Source: CAXXHQ01 sp963665265 (GTDB lineage Bacteria > Planctomycetota > Planctomycetia > Pirellulales > Thermoguttaceae). Taken from it: DNA of 64,000 bases. This document shows positions 14,975 through 24,620 of the stretch, in pieces. The position numbers and the translations under genes were made by a program. Below the pieces are notes generated by a model, which worked only from the letters and a program-made list of their open reading frames with translations, was not told where the DNA came from and ran no database searches. The stretch is taken from positions 620,001 through 684,000 of the forward strand of contig OY762224.2 in NCBI GenBank assembly GCA_963665265.2. The letters are read 5' to 3'. Each line of letters opens with the position of its first letter. The stretch's first letter is position 1.

Positions 14975-16966
14975 TCAGGGAGTGACGATGTTGAACCAGA
15001 AATCAAATTTGTCCAGCAAAGCCATTAGCTCGGATAACGACTCTTTGTTTCCCCGTACCGTCACCTTTCCGGAGCCGATTTCTTTGTCCAGCGTCGTATC
15101 TCCGAGAACGATGTCGTTCAAAACCTTTCGCGGAATTTCAATAGTCGCGTCGGCAGCCTTGCTTTGTTGGCCTCGCGTATGGTTCAACGCGGCGTTCTCA
15201 AGCGTCAGAACGTATTCGTCCTTGGTGTCAGGAAAAACGAGATTGAGCGTTATTTTCTTTTCCGCCGCCTTCGGACCGTTCAAACGCATGGCCAAGTAAT
15301 CGAAGAACAAATCGTAACTCATGGACCGAACCGTGTCGGGGCTGACTGTATTGGGAGCCGGTAATTTCATTACGCCCTCGCGCAACTCCTTCGCGCCGGT
15401 CAGATAAAAGTTGCGCCACGGACCGCATTCAGATTGGTAACCCATCTGTTCCTCCGCATCAGCGATGAGTTGCCGTGCCTCCATGTTGTTAGGATTCGCG
15501 AAGACAACATGGTTCATTACCTCGGCCACCCAGCGGTAATCGCCCTGATCATATGATTTGCGAGCCTTTTCTATGACGGCCTTTTCGCCGCCCATGAACT
15601 CAACGTACTTTTTCGCGACCGCTTCGGGCGGCAATACGTGCAGATGCGCTGGATTTCCGTCAAACCACCCCAGATACTTCACATAGGTCGCCTTGACGTT
15701 GTGGTAAAGGGAGCCGTAATACCCCCGCATGGCCCAGTTCCGTTCCACATCTTTCGGAAAGACGAGCGTCTCGGCAATTTCGTCCGGAGTATAACCATGG
15801 TTGGCCAGCCGAAGAGTCTGGTCGTTGATGTATCGGTAGCCGTCGCGGGCCATCTTCGTCATCTTTACCACGCGATCGTTGCTCCACACCGGCCAGTGGT
15901 GCATTGCGTACATTACTTCCGCCTTGCCGCCCCACATCACGAGAGTTTCGTTCAAGTACTTCGACCAGGCGAGCGGGTCGCGAATTTTCGCTCCGCGAAG
16001 GGAATACGTATTATGTAGCGTATGGCAGCAATTCTCAGCGCAGGTAACCGCTTTGAGTTGTTCGACGTACCAATGCATCTCCGCCGGCGCCTCCGTGTCC
16101 GGCGCCAGCAGGAATTCAAAATCCAGACCGTCGATATTCATCTTCTGGCCGGTCTTGGTGATATGATCGGTTGGCGGAATAAGGGTAATCGTGCCGTTCG
16201 AAGTCGTCGTTCCGAGACCGGCCCCCACCTGCCCGACAGGCGACGGAGGAAGCAAATTGCCGTACATGTACGTGGCGCGGCGGCTCATCGCGTTGCCGGC
16301 CAGTACATTCTCCGCGACTGCGGCTTCAAGGAAACCGATCGGAGCGATGATCTTCACCTTGCCGGCCTTTACGTCCTCCTCCGAAACCACTCCGCGCACC
16401 CCGCCGTAGTGATCGACGTGGCTGTGCGAGAAGACGACCGCGACCACCGGCTTGCGGGGACGATGCTGATAGTAAAGCTCGAGAGCCGCCTTTGCGGTTT
16501 CGGCGGAAATAAGCGGATCGGCAAGGATGACGCCCGTCTTCCCTTCATAGATGGTCAAATTGGAAAGATCTGCGTTTCTAACCTGGTAGAGCCCGTCGAC
16601 GACTTTGAATAGCCCCCCCTGCATCACCAAACGAGATTGGCGCCAGAGACTTGGATTGACCGTGTCCGGCGCTTTTTCCTGGTCCAGGATGAACTGAAAT
16701 TTCCGCATGTCCCAAACCGGCTGACCTTTTTCGTTATTGATGACGCCGTTGTCCGGCAGCGGCGCGATAAAGCCGCGAGTGGCGTCTTCTAAATCCTCTT
16801 TGCTGGCGAACGGAAGCAATTCAAAAAGTTTGGCGTTATGCGCCTTCGTCGCCGCAGTCGCTTCCTTAGGTTCCGCTTGGCTGGTTTTTTTGTCCTGCGA
16901 CTGAGCGGTAACAACAATCAAAGCGGCGCATGTCGCAACAACCGGTATCAAAAACGTTCGTTTCAT
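14975..16966 (-). CDS. Alkyl sulfatase, metallo-beta-lactamase fold (SdsA1/BDS1/YjcS type)
   Basis: 663 residues from ATG 16966, preceded by AAAGGAA and followed by a signal peptide (FLIPVVATCAALIVVTAQS). The metal-binding motif HSHVDH lies at residues 181-186 and opens a binuclear zinc site, supported by downstream Glu/His segments (APDTEAPAEMHWY; MHHWPVW). The C-terminal region (KKITLNLVFPDTKDEYVLTL...) is the SCP2-like lipid-binding domain typical of these enzymes. They hydrolyse primary alkyl sulfates such as dodecyl sulfate in the periplasm. The length and domain order are complete. The DUF3302/fusion-protein pair follows about 100 bases downstream on the same strand and may be co-transcribed. 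Confidence 0.93.
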   Translation of the reverse strand: MKRTFLIPVVATCAALIVVTAQSQDKKTSQAEPKEATAATKAHNAKLFELLPFASKEDLEDATRGFIAPLPDNGVINNEKGQPVWDMRKFQFILDQEKAPDTVNPSLWRQSRLVMQGGLFKVVDGLYQVRNADLSNLTIYEGKTGVILADPLISAETAKAALELYYQHRPRKPVVAVVFSHSHVDHYGGVRGVVSEEDVKAGKVKIIAPIGFLEAAVAENVLAGNAMSRRATYMYGNLLPPSPVGQVGAGLGTTTSNGTITLIPPTDHITKTGQKMNIDGLDFEFLLAPDTEAPAEMHWYVEQLKAVTCAENCCHTLHNTYSLRGAKIRDPLAWSKYLNETLVMWGGKAEVMYAMHHWPVWSNDRVVKMTKMARDGYRYINDQTLRLANHGYTPDEIAETLVFPKDVERNWAMRGYYGSLYHNVKATYVKYLGWFDGNPAHLHVLPPEAVAKKYVEFMGGEKAVIEKARKSYDQGDYRWVAEVMNHVVFANPNNMEARQLIADAEEQMGYQSECGPWRNFYLTGAKELREGVMKLPAPNTVSPDTVRSMSYDLFFDYLAMRLNGPKAAEKKITLNLVFPDTKDEYVLTLENAALNHTRGQQSKAADATIEIPRKVLNDIVLGDTTLDKEIGSGKVTVRGNKESLSELMALLDKFDFWFNIVTP

Positions 16967-17590
16967 TTCATCGTTCCTTTCGTGTTTAATTTGCGGAGCT
17001 TTTGCGAGGCTCTGTTCGCGCCCGGTCGCTCGCCTTGCAAGCGAATTCCGAGACCATGTGCGATCGATTTCAATGGCGATGAATAGGCGGATCGTGCTCT
17101 CAAATACAAGACGCACGCAACTCATTCGCGATTCGATAGGAGGGGGAATCGCGTTTGATTAAAGAGCGTTTCGCAAAAAGTAAAAAAAGAACTGAGTACG
17201 TTGGGAAGAGGCGATTTGCAGAAGAATACGTCAAGCCCAAGGGATACGACGCTAAAAGCGAGCGTAACATGGTAGCGTTAAAAATTCCATTCCCCCTGAA
17301 GAAGGAGATTTCTGCATGAGGGCGAAGCGGACGTCGGTCATCGCGAAACCTTTTCCTAAACGTCTGAAATAGACTTCTTGCCTGCCCGCTCAACTGCCAA
17401 GCTCTTCTTCAGGAAATCTTGGCAAGCTTTGGCGACGAACTAGTCCGGACGCTCGCTTCTTTGACGCCGCCGTGTACAATGCACCTAAAGAAACGCCCTC
17501 TCATCGCAAATAGATTCAGTCTCAAAATCATACGGGGAGCGTCGGTCCCCACGATGCTCTCTTGCCGCTTGAAGCCGGAAAAGTCCGATC
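16967..17590. other. Intergenic region between the alkyl sulfatase and antiporter genes
   Basis: About 620 bases between divergent genes, so promoters of both must lie here. The only structure seen is a very good ribosome-binding site (AAGGAG, 17302-17307) eight bases before an 18-codon basic reading frame at 17316-17372, and an imperfect inverted repeat TGCCAAG/CTTGGCA around 17395-17424. Confidence 0.5.
17316..17372 (+). CDS. Possible 18-residue basic mini-protein
   Basis: ATG at 17316 stands eight bases after AAGGAG, a near-ideal Shine-Dalgarno. The frame reads MRAKRTSVIAKPFPKRLK then TAG. Seven of 18 residues are Lys or Arg. It could be a small protein, the surviving start of a lost gene, or chance. 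No homologue is recognised. Confidence 0.25.
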   Translation: MRAKRTSVIAKPFPKRLK

Positions 17591-18820
17591 ATGAATCTGC
17601 CCGTCGAACTATCGCTCCTCACAAAGTTCGCTATCGCTACGGCAATGGTGCTTCTTCTGCCTCGGTTCATGGAACGTTTGCGTTTGCCCGGCGTACTCGG
17701 ATTCATCCTGGCCGGAGTAATCCTCGGCCCGGGGATTACCGGCGTGCTGACGGGAAAAGGAGAGTCGATCTTTTTGCTTTCCGAACTCGGAAAACTGCTG
17801 TTTATGTTTTTCGTCGGTTTCGAAGTCGATTTGGACGACTTTAATAAAGCGCGCCGGCGAGCCTTTCTTTTCGGCGCGTTGACGTTTCTTTTCCCGTTTT
17901 TCGCCGGGGCGCTTCTCGGAGCGATCAGCGGCTATTCGTGGCCGGCGTCCGTTCTAATCGGCTCGATCATCGCTTCTCACACGTTGTTGGCGCATTCCAT
18001 TTTGGCGCGCCTGCGACTCCTCGACAGAGAAGTCGTGTTGGTGACGATCGGCGGCACGCTCTTTACGGACGTGGCCGCCATGCTCGTTCTCGCCATTGCG
18101 GTTTCGATACACCAAACCGGTTTTTCCTGGTCCTTTCTCGCCCTCGAATTGACGGAACTGGCCATCTTCGTGCCGTTGATCACGCTCGGCTTAGGCAAGC
18201 TCGCCCGAAAGATGATTATTCGCTTCGGCCAGGAGGCCGAGACGAGGGTTATGATTTTGCTTGTGATGATCGCCGTCGCCGCGGAGCTCGCCCACTTGAT
18301 CAATCTTGAAGGGATCGTCGGCGCATTCTTGGCAGGCATCGCCGTCAAACGCGCCGTTCGAGGAAAGTTCGCCGTGGAGCAGCTTGAGATCTTGGCGAAC
18401 TCGCTCTTTATTCCCGCGTTTTTTCTGACGACCGGATTTCTTGTCGACTTCAGGCTTTTGGGGGCAACGCTGATTTCGCGTCCCGGAATCGTCATCGGAC
18501 TTATCGCCGCGTTGGTCGTCGGAAAATATGCGGCGGCTCGACTAACAGCCCGCGCGTGCCGCTACTCGCCGACCGAAGGAAATTTATTGTTTAGCTTGTC
18601 GCTGCCGCAAATGGCGGCGACGCTCGCTAGCGCCGTCGTCGGCTATCAATCGCTTAATTCGGAAGGCGTTCGCCTCTTGGACGCCGAGTTCGTAAACGCC
18701 GTGCTGACGATGGTCGTCGCCACCTGCGTGATCGGTCCGATTTTGACCGAGCGCTTCGGAAAGACGCTTGTCGCGGAGACGAACGGCGAGAAGCGATCCG
18801 TCGAACAGCCCTCGAACTAG
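17591..18820 (+). CDS. CPA2-family cation:proton antiporter (KefB/NapA-like membrane domain)
   Basis: 409 residues, almost wholly hydrophobic, with about 12 predicted helices. Typical family segments are LRLPGVLGFILAGVILGPG near the N-terminus and EGIVGAFLAGIAVKRAV in the middle. The C-terminus stops soon after the last helix (AVLTMVVATCVIGPILTERFG), with no RCK/TrkA-N nucleotide-binding domain, so ligand gating as in KefB/KefC is not expected. The protein would exchange Na+ or K+ for protons across the inner membrane; the ion cannot be assigned from sequence. It is transcribed towards the FadL-like gene and convergent with it. Confidence 0.88.
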   Translation: MNLPVELSLLTKFAIATAMVLLLPRFMERLRLPGVLGFILAGVILGPGITGVLTGKGESIFLLSELGKLLFMFFVGFEVDLDDFNKARRRAFLFGALTFLFPFFAGALLGAISGYSWPASVLIGSIIASHTLLAHSILARLRLLDREVVLVTIGGTLFTDVAAMLVLAIAVSIHQTGFSWSFLALELTELAIFVPLITLGLGKLARKMIIRFGQEAETRVMILLVMIAVAAELAHLINLEGIVGAFLAGIAVKRAVRGKFAVEQLEILANSLFIPAFFLTTGFLVDFRLLGATLISRPGIVIGLIAALVVGKYAAARLTARACRYSPTEGNLLFSLSLPQMAATLASAVVGYQSLNSEGVRLLDAEFVNAVLTMVVATCVIGPILTERFGKTLVAETNGEKRSVEQPSN

Positions 18821-18864
18821 TAACGTCGCAAGCCGAATTCCTCAAGAAATTCTGTAAGTGATCG

Positions 18865-20112
18865 CTATTGAAGCTCCTCGAGACGATGCGAATCGCCGTA
18901 ACGCCATGTCAGTCCCAAGCCGACGTAGTAGAGCGCGATGGACGCCTGCGAACTGCCGAACTCGTCGCTCGCCGGCAACAGTCCGCCGGCGAAAACGTCT
19001 ATGTCGAGCGTCGGAATGATGAATCCTTGACGGCCGATGCCGCCCGATATTCGATGCTGATTAATCGTGGCGGCGCTAGCGGCCTGAAAAAATTGGACGG
19101 CGTCCTGGCCCACGGCGAATCCGTCGAGATTGCCCCCGACGGAATGATTCAGCGGATTCGTATTGTAGGAATAGCCGAGACGATACTTCATTTTGCCGCG
19201 AGTGAGTTGCGTTCCAAAGGCGAACGCCCATTGATTGACGAAAATATCCTCCCACAGCGGAGCGTTTTCCCAAAGCTTGTAGTAAGCGTCGAAGGCGATA
19301 AGGAGATCGCCGTTCATTAGGCTGCGGTTGGCCCAGCCTATCCCCACGGTTTCCGGTTGAGAAATGCTGAGATCGTGATAGTCTCCGTTAAAACGAACGG
19401 CGTCGGGGAATTGGAAATCGAGTCGCGTCTGGTAGAAAGCGCCGATCGTGTTGCGTGAATTCGCGGCGTAGTTGACGCCGATCTCGCCGCGTAAACCGTA
19501 AGCGTTCACCATGGCGCTGCTGACCAGCGGACCGGTAAACCCGAGTTGCTCGAAAGCGTTGCCCAGCATGAGCCCGCCTCCGATCGACCACTGATCGTTG
19601 ATTTCGACGGCGGCGGCCGCGTTGATTCCGAGGACCATATATTCGCTGCTCATGTTATTTGCAAGGCTTCCGCTCGGAGCGCGGTTGCGATATTCCGCCC
19701 CAAGTCCGCTGAGGCCGGCGAATCCAAGCCCGAAAGCGCCAGGCAAACCGGCAGGCCGAAGGTCCTGGATGACGCCGATTTCCGGAACGGCGAAGCCCTG
19801 CGTTCGAGACGTGATCGAAAACGGCGTGCCCCCGTTTAGAGAGCCGTTGTTTGTGATTGTGGGATAACCTTCGACCCATGAGCCTCCCAACGCGAATTGC
19901 GTTCCGCGAAATTGGGTCAGCGTGGCCGGATTGCCGAAAATGGCGGAAGGAACGTCTTGCGGCTCCGCGATGCTGACGCCTGCCATGCCCCCGGCGGCCG
20001 GAGCCAATACATTTTGCGAATCAGTTCCAAAACCCTGCCCAATTGCGACGCCGGAGCGTCCGGCGATCAAAACCGCGATGATGACGACAATTCGACAATG
20101 GCAATTATTCAT
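18865..20112 (-). CDS. FadL/OmpP1-like outer-membrane protein
   Basis: 415 residues with a signal peptide (IVVIIAVLIAGRSGVAIGQ). The mature N-terminus has GFGTDSQNVLAPAAGGMAG followed by QDVPSAIFGNPATLTQFRGT, which resembles the NPA segment of FadL-type barrels. The rest alternates strands and turns with many Gly and aromatic residues and ends with an aromatic strand (YYVGLGLTWRY). Family members are 14-stranded barrels with an N-terminal plug that pass long-chain fatty acids or other hydrophobic compounds. The substrate is unknown here. AGGAT precedes the start. Confidence 0.8.
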   Translation of the reverse strand: MNNCHCRIVVIIAVLIAGRSGVAIGQGFGTDSQNVLAPAAGGMAGVSIAEPQDVPSAIFGNPATLTQFRGTQFALGGSWVEGYPTITNNGSLNGGTPFSITSRTQGFAVPEIGVIQDLRPAGLPGAFGLGFAGLSGLGAEYRNRAPSGSLANNMSSEYMVLGINAAAAVEINDQWSIGGGLMLGNAFEQLGFTGPLVSSAMVNAYGLRGEIGVNYAANSRNTIGAFYQTRLDFQFPDAVRFNGDYHDLSISQPETVGIGWANRSLMNGDLLIAFDAYYKLWENAPLWEDIFVNQWAFAFGTQLTRGKMKYRLGYSYNTNPLNHSVGGNLDGFAVGQDAVQFFQAASAATINQHRISGGIGRQGFIIPTLDIDVFAGGLLPASDEFGSSQASIALYYVGLGLTWRYGDSHRLEELQ

Positions 20113-20452
20113 GGCCGTTGATCCTAACCATGCAAATGAAAGAGGATGAGAGAGACAGCCCTGCGGCGGTTTTGAAGGAGGGAGTCTAGCGAAAACGCCC
20201 GCTCTAGCAGTCGTATCGGATTGCCCGGACTATTCGAATGAGAGGATTGCGGCCGTTGTCGAGGGGGGCGGCTGTCTTCGCGGTGGTGCAACCGACAAGG
20301 TTTCCCTGGGTTCGCAATCCGCAAGCGGAATTTTCGATTATTAGTGGGGAGCTTAAAACTATCCGCGTCTTCTTTGTGCGGATTTCGATCTTTTGAGATC
20401 GCAACTTTATACGACGTTGTTGTAAAAATCTGTTAATACCGACCGCCGTTCG
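20113..20452. other. Intergenic region, no gene seen
   Basis: About 340 bases between the FadL-like gene and the end of the next PEP-CTERM gene, both on the minus strand. It must hold the FadL-like promoter. No clear hairpin terminator, repeat or RNA was recognised. Confidence 0.5.
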
Positions 20453-23400
20453 TTAGCGACGTTTTCTTCGCCTGCCGCCGATGCGACTGACGGCAATTCC
20501 CGCCGCCGTAACGAGGATGAGCCACGTCGCGGGTTCCGGAACCGTCGCCGTCGTTTGAGAAACGCCGCTTTCCGAAGCAAACGCCGCGTCATCCGCCGCC
20601 CCGCTTCCGCCGAGGATCAGCGTATCTTGCACCAGCGTTCCGACGATCAACGTGGCCGTTCCGGCGACGGAGGTCGTGCCGCTTCCGGTTATCGAGGCGA
20701 GGCGATGCGTGCCGCCGCTGATTGCAAGGGTCGCGCCGGAGCTTGTCGTGACGTCGAGCGAAGCGAGATTCACTTCGTTCGAGGTTAAAACTAATCGACC
20801 CTCTTGCACATTCGCGTCTCCTTTGAACGTATTCTGGTAGGAGAGCGTCAACGTTCCTGCGCCGACTTTCGTCAATCCGCCCTCGCCGGAAAGTCCGCCG
20901 GAGACCGTTATCGCGGCATTATTTGAATCAAATACGGTATTCCCCCCCGTGCCGGTAAGCGTAAGCGGCGCGGTAATGGACAACGAAGAGCCGCTCTTCG
21001 CCATCAGCGTGCCGCCTCCGATATTAAAGGCGATCGTCCCGGATTTGGATATGTACGAAGCGACGAGCGTTCCGCCGGTCATCTCGTAAGCGACGAAAGA
21101 CGACGTCGAGGAAGCCGAATTGGCCGTAAACCCGTTCGTCGAAACCGTGCCGCCGGTTTGCGTGAGCTTGCTGTTTTGAAAAACGTTTAAGGAACCGGAG
21201 CATTCCAGCATAGATTGGGAACCGCTGACGGTCGCCGTCGAGCCGATCACGCCGGAGGCGTATCCGATGGAAGCTGAATTTACGGAAACTCGCCCGCCGT
21301 TTTCCACGAGAAGCGTTCCGGTTCCGTACTGCCCCAGGTAGATTATTGAGGCGGAGAGCGTTGAGCCCGAGCCGCTAACGGTCAATTCGCCTTTTCCGCC
21401 TGTACTTGAATATCCCAAGGAAACGTTCGCAGCCGAGACCGAGCCGCCGGCCGTGACGTTGACGACGCCGTAACTGGAACTCCCCACATACGCATTTCCG
21501 ACGACGAGCTTTGAACCTGCTCCCTTAACGTCAACGCGGGAGCCAAGCATCGAGGAGTCGATATCCGAAGAAGGATTTCCGACGTAGAAACCGTACATTG
21601 CGTTCAAAGTTCCGCCGTTCTCGACGGTGACGATGCCTCGACCGCCGTAACCGACGTAACACGTGCTGCTGGAAGCAAGCGTTACGAATGATTTAGATCC
21701 GCTTACGCTGACGGAACCCTCCGAGGAATAGCCGACGTAGGTCGTTGCGTTCAGAAAGGCGGTTCCGCCGTTCGTGACTTCCAGCGTTCCTTGATTCCCT
21801 TCTCCCAAATAGATCGTGCCGCAAGCGAATTTAGAGCGTGAACCGGAAACGGAAATGCTTCCCGGCGAGGCGCTCCCAATATGCGCCTCGCCGCTTATGA
21901 AGGCGGTTCCGCCGTTCGAGACGACGACGGAGCCTTCGCCGAGATTTCCGACGTAAAGCGTTCCGGTGTTATTCCAAAAACCGGTTCCGAGAACGGAAAC
22001 AAGTCCTTCGCCGCCGTTTTGGCCAACAAAACAAACAGATGAGCGGAGGGCGCCTCCGTTTGAAATCGTCATTTGGCCTCGACCGGCGCAGCCGATGTTA
22101 AGCAATGACGTGTACGCCGTAACGCCGGAGCCGCTAACGGTCAGCTCTCCGAAAGAGCCGGTCTTCAACCCAAGATAACAAACACCGTACAGATTGTTGG
22201 CTATGTTGGAACTTCTGATCGAGACTGATCCGGTTCCTAAATAACCTATCGCCAATCCGTTTTGGGTGTTGAATTGCGCGTTCGAGCCGCTAACGGTCAC
22301 TTCTCCGTAGGAGGAACTCGCGTATCCGACGATGAAGCTTCCTGAGGCGGAAACGACTCCGCCGTCGGCGACGCTCAGCGTTCCTCTTCCGGCATTGCCG
22401 ACGACCATCGTCGCGGAAGCGATAAGACGTGAGTTCGTTCCTTTAACCGTCACGGCGCCGACCGAGCCGACGTTGTAGCCGAGCACGGTCGAGCCGCTCA
22501 CCGAAATGTATCCATTTTTAGAAATGTTCAGTTCACCGGTTCCGGAACGGCCAACGAAAAGAGCTCCTTTCGTCTCCCACGATCCGCCGCTGACCGAGGC
22601 CGAACCCGTTGATCCGGCGTTATAAGCAATAAAAGACGATCCAGTTACGGAGACCGCGCCTCCGTTTGTAACATTGAGCGAGCCGGCTCCTGATTGACCG
22701 ACATGCAGCGAAAAGTCGTTCGTCCACAACGAACCGGTCCCGCTAACGGTCGCCTCTCCGTAGGAGCCGGCGTTGAAGCCGAGGTAGGATGCGCCGACGT
22801 ACGGCGTGAATGCGGACACGGCCACCGATCCGCCGCCCGAAATATTGAGCCTTCCTGTGCCGGAATATCCGACGGCAAACGTTCCGCTAGTCGTGAGAGA
22901 AGAATATCCGTTTACGTTGATCGTGCCCGAGGCGGCGTTCTCGTAGCCGACGTAGGCGGTGAATTGATGAACTTTTCCGCGATCCGAAACGTTAAGCGTG
23001 CCGTTTCCCGCCTTCCCGACGAAGAGAGAATCGCCCAAAAAAAGTTGCGAGCCGGAGCCGCTGACCGTTATTACGCCCGCCGAGCCGGCAAATTTTCCGA
23101 TAATCGCGTCCATATGATTCGTTAACTGAACGCCGTTCTTGATCGTCACGGAGCCTGTCCCGACGTTTCCTGCAAAGAGAACTCCGATGGGAGCCACTAC
23201 CTCCGAATCCAATTTGATACCAGGGTAATACCATTCGTCGATCGAAATTCCGTCTTCGAGGTTCAAGTTGTAGATGACGTTCTGACCGGGCTGCTTGTTC
23301 AAGACGATCGTTTGCCGCAGACTCGCCGTCGAGTCAAAAACCAAATCGAGATCATTCCGTACAAGGCGGTTCGCGTTGATCGTTCCGCATCCGAAGATTT

Positions 23401-23839
23401 GGCGCTCGTCGGCATAGAAATATCCGGCGTTGAGCGTGCCGCCGGTCAAGGTGATTCGCCCGTTATTGCCGACGCCAAGAGATTTAGAAACGGTGACGGA
23501 GCCGCCGTCCGAGATGTTCAGATATCCCGTGCCGACATATCCGAGGTACATATAAGTGGAGGTATATGACGAACCGGAGCCTGTGACGGTAAGCGTTCCG
23601 GTCGCTCCAAAGTTGCTGCCGATTATTGGCTGATGAACTGGCAAACCGTTACTGACATTTACAACGGAGCCAGAGTCAACCGTCATTGAGCCGTCATTGA
23701 TATAGCCGACGTCAATGTAACCGTCGTAATCACCTACGTCTCCAACCTTGGTTACTGCGCCGAACGAAACGGACGTCATCGCAAAGCCGACGATAATCGC
23801 AAGCCCGAATAGAGAACGAAAGGCGAATGAATAAGGCAT
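20453..23839 (-). CDS. T5SS/PEP-CTERM repeat protein (1,128 aa)
   Basis: The start at 23839 has GGGGAAG upstream and a signal peptide (FGLAIIVGFAMTSVSFG). About 900 residues are T5SS/PEP-CTERM-associated repeats alternating YVGYxGTGxLNISDGGSV and GxVTVSGSGS. Then comes the hinge GTIAFNIGGGTLMA, a single beta-strand repeat (GGLTKVGAGTLTLSYQNTF), the shared pre-anchor module (GSGTTSVAGTATLIVGTLVQ then DTLILGG) and the PEP-CTERM tail VPEPATWLILVTAAGIAV with a basic end. Unlike its two relatives it lacks the YWNVGAGDWS N-module. Predicted to be exported and exosortase-processed, then displayed or released as a beta-helical surface protein. Function unknown. Confidence 0.9.
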   Translation of the reverse strand: MPYSFAFRSLFGLAIIVGFAMTSVSFGAVTKVGDVGDYDGYIDVGYINDGSMTVDSGSVVNVSNGLPVHQPIIGSNFGATGTLTVTGSGSSYTSTYMYLGYVGTGYLNISDGGSVTVSKSLGVGNNGRITLTGGTLNAGYFYADERQIFGCGTINANRLVRNDLDLVFDSTASLRQTIVLNKQPGQNVIYNLNLEDGISIDEWYYPGIKLDSEVVAPIGVLFAGNVGTGSVTIKNGVQLTNHMDAIIGKFAGSAGVITVSGSGSQLFLGDSLFVGKAGNGTLNVSDRGKVHQFTAYVGYENAASGTINVNGYSSLTTSGTFAVGYSGTGRLNISGGGSVAVSAFTPYVGASYLGFNAGSYGEATVSGTGSLWTNDFSLHVGQSGAGSLNVTNGGAVSVTGSSFIAYNAGSTGSASVSGGSWETKGALFVGRSGTGELNISKNGYISVSGSTVLGYNVGSVGAVTVKGTNSRLIASATMVVGNAGRGTLSVADGGVVSASGSFIVGYASSSYGEVTVSGSNAQFNTQNGLAIGYLGTGSVSIRSSNIANNLYGVCYLGLKTGSFGELTVSGSGVTAYTSLLNIGCAGRGQMTISNGGALRSSVCFVGQNGGEGLVSVLGTGFWNNTGTLYVGNLGEGSVVVSNGGTAFISGEAHIGSASPGSISVSGSRSKFACGTIYLGEGNQGTLEVTNGGTAFLNATTYVGYSSEGSVSVSGSKSFVTLASSSTCYVGYGGRGIVTVENGGTLNAMYGFYVGNPSSDIDSSMLGSRVDVKGAGSKLVVGNAYVGSSSYGVVNVTAGGSVSAANVSLGYSSTGGKGELTVSGSGSTLSASIIYLGQYGTGTLLVENGGRVSVNSASIGYASGVIGSTATVSGSQSMLECSGSLNVFQNSKLTQTGGTVSTNGFTANSASSTSSFVAYEMTGGTLVASYISKSGTIAFNIGGGTLMAKSGSSLSITAPLTLTGTGGNTVFDSNNAAITVSGGLSGEGGLTKVGAGTLTLSYQNTFKGDANVQEGRLVLTSNEVNLASLDVTTSSGATLAISGGTHRLASITGSGTTSVAGTATLIVGTLVQDTLILGGSGAADDAAFASESGVSQTTATVPEPATWLILVTAAGIAVSRIGGRRRKRR

Positions 23840-24620
23840 AACTTCCCCAATTATGAAAACGTCTTTTCAAACCGCGACCGATCTTCGGCATCAGCTCCAT
23901 CACGGATTTGCTTGAAAGCGGCCGCAAATAAACAACGCGGTTGAGCGACAAAAGCGAAAAGAATAACCCGCCAGGGTAGGAGCGTTCTGCCCCTGAATGC
24001 CTGCTCATCTTAGAAAAAAACAGAGAGGCAGTCAAGTTTTTCGGCCGACGTGAAGAACCGCGTCAGCCCTCTCGACGAGCACACGCCCCGCCGTGCGGTC
24101 GTCGTCGCTTTCCCAGATGCTGACGGTATTCTGAAAACGGGTGAATGCCGCAATTGGCGAATATACGCAAAGTCTGACGCCGCAAGGATAAACGTCGAAA
24201 AGCACGCTCTGCGAACAACTTTGGGGCTAGCGATTCTCCGGCCAGAGTGATAACCTTGATTCTCGACGGGGGATTCGCCGTTCGCAAAGTCGCGAACGAT
24301 ACCGCTAACCATAGTGGCGATAAGATGTTACACCGTTTGTCGCCCTTCGGCTACTTCACGACGTGACTCGATAGGGAAGGCGAAAACGCAATATTTCCCC
24401 GTTTTCGGCGAATAATCCCTTTGGAAAAATCGCCATTATATATAGGAGCGGCGTCCCCGCGATTTTCGCCAATTACGGCGACATTTTTGCGGAAACGGCC
24501 GCACGGTGATTACGCTAGAGGATTGGGCGCTTATTTTTAGCTCCCAATATCCTTAGGATAGATCGATTGTGACCCTCGATTGTTTGAATTTGATGATTCA
24601 AGCGACGTAATTGGGACGCC
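23840..24620. other. Intergenic region, no gene seen
   Basis: About 780 bases between divergent genes. Short overlapping frames here lack ribosome-binding sites and recognisable domains. An AT-rich stretch (TTATATATAGG near 24435) could be part of a promoter for the methyltransferase, but no well-spaced -35 was found. No RNA gene was recognised. Confidence 0.45.
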
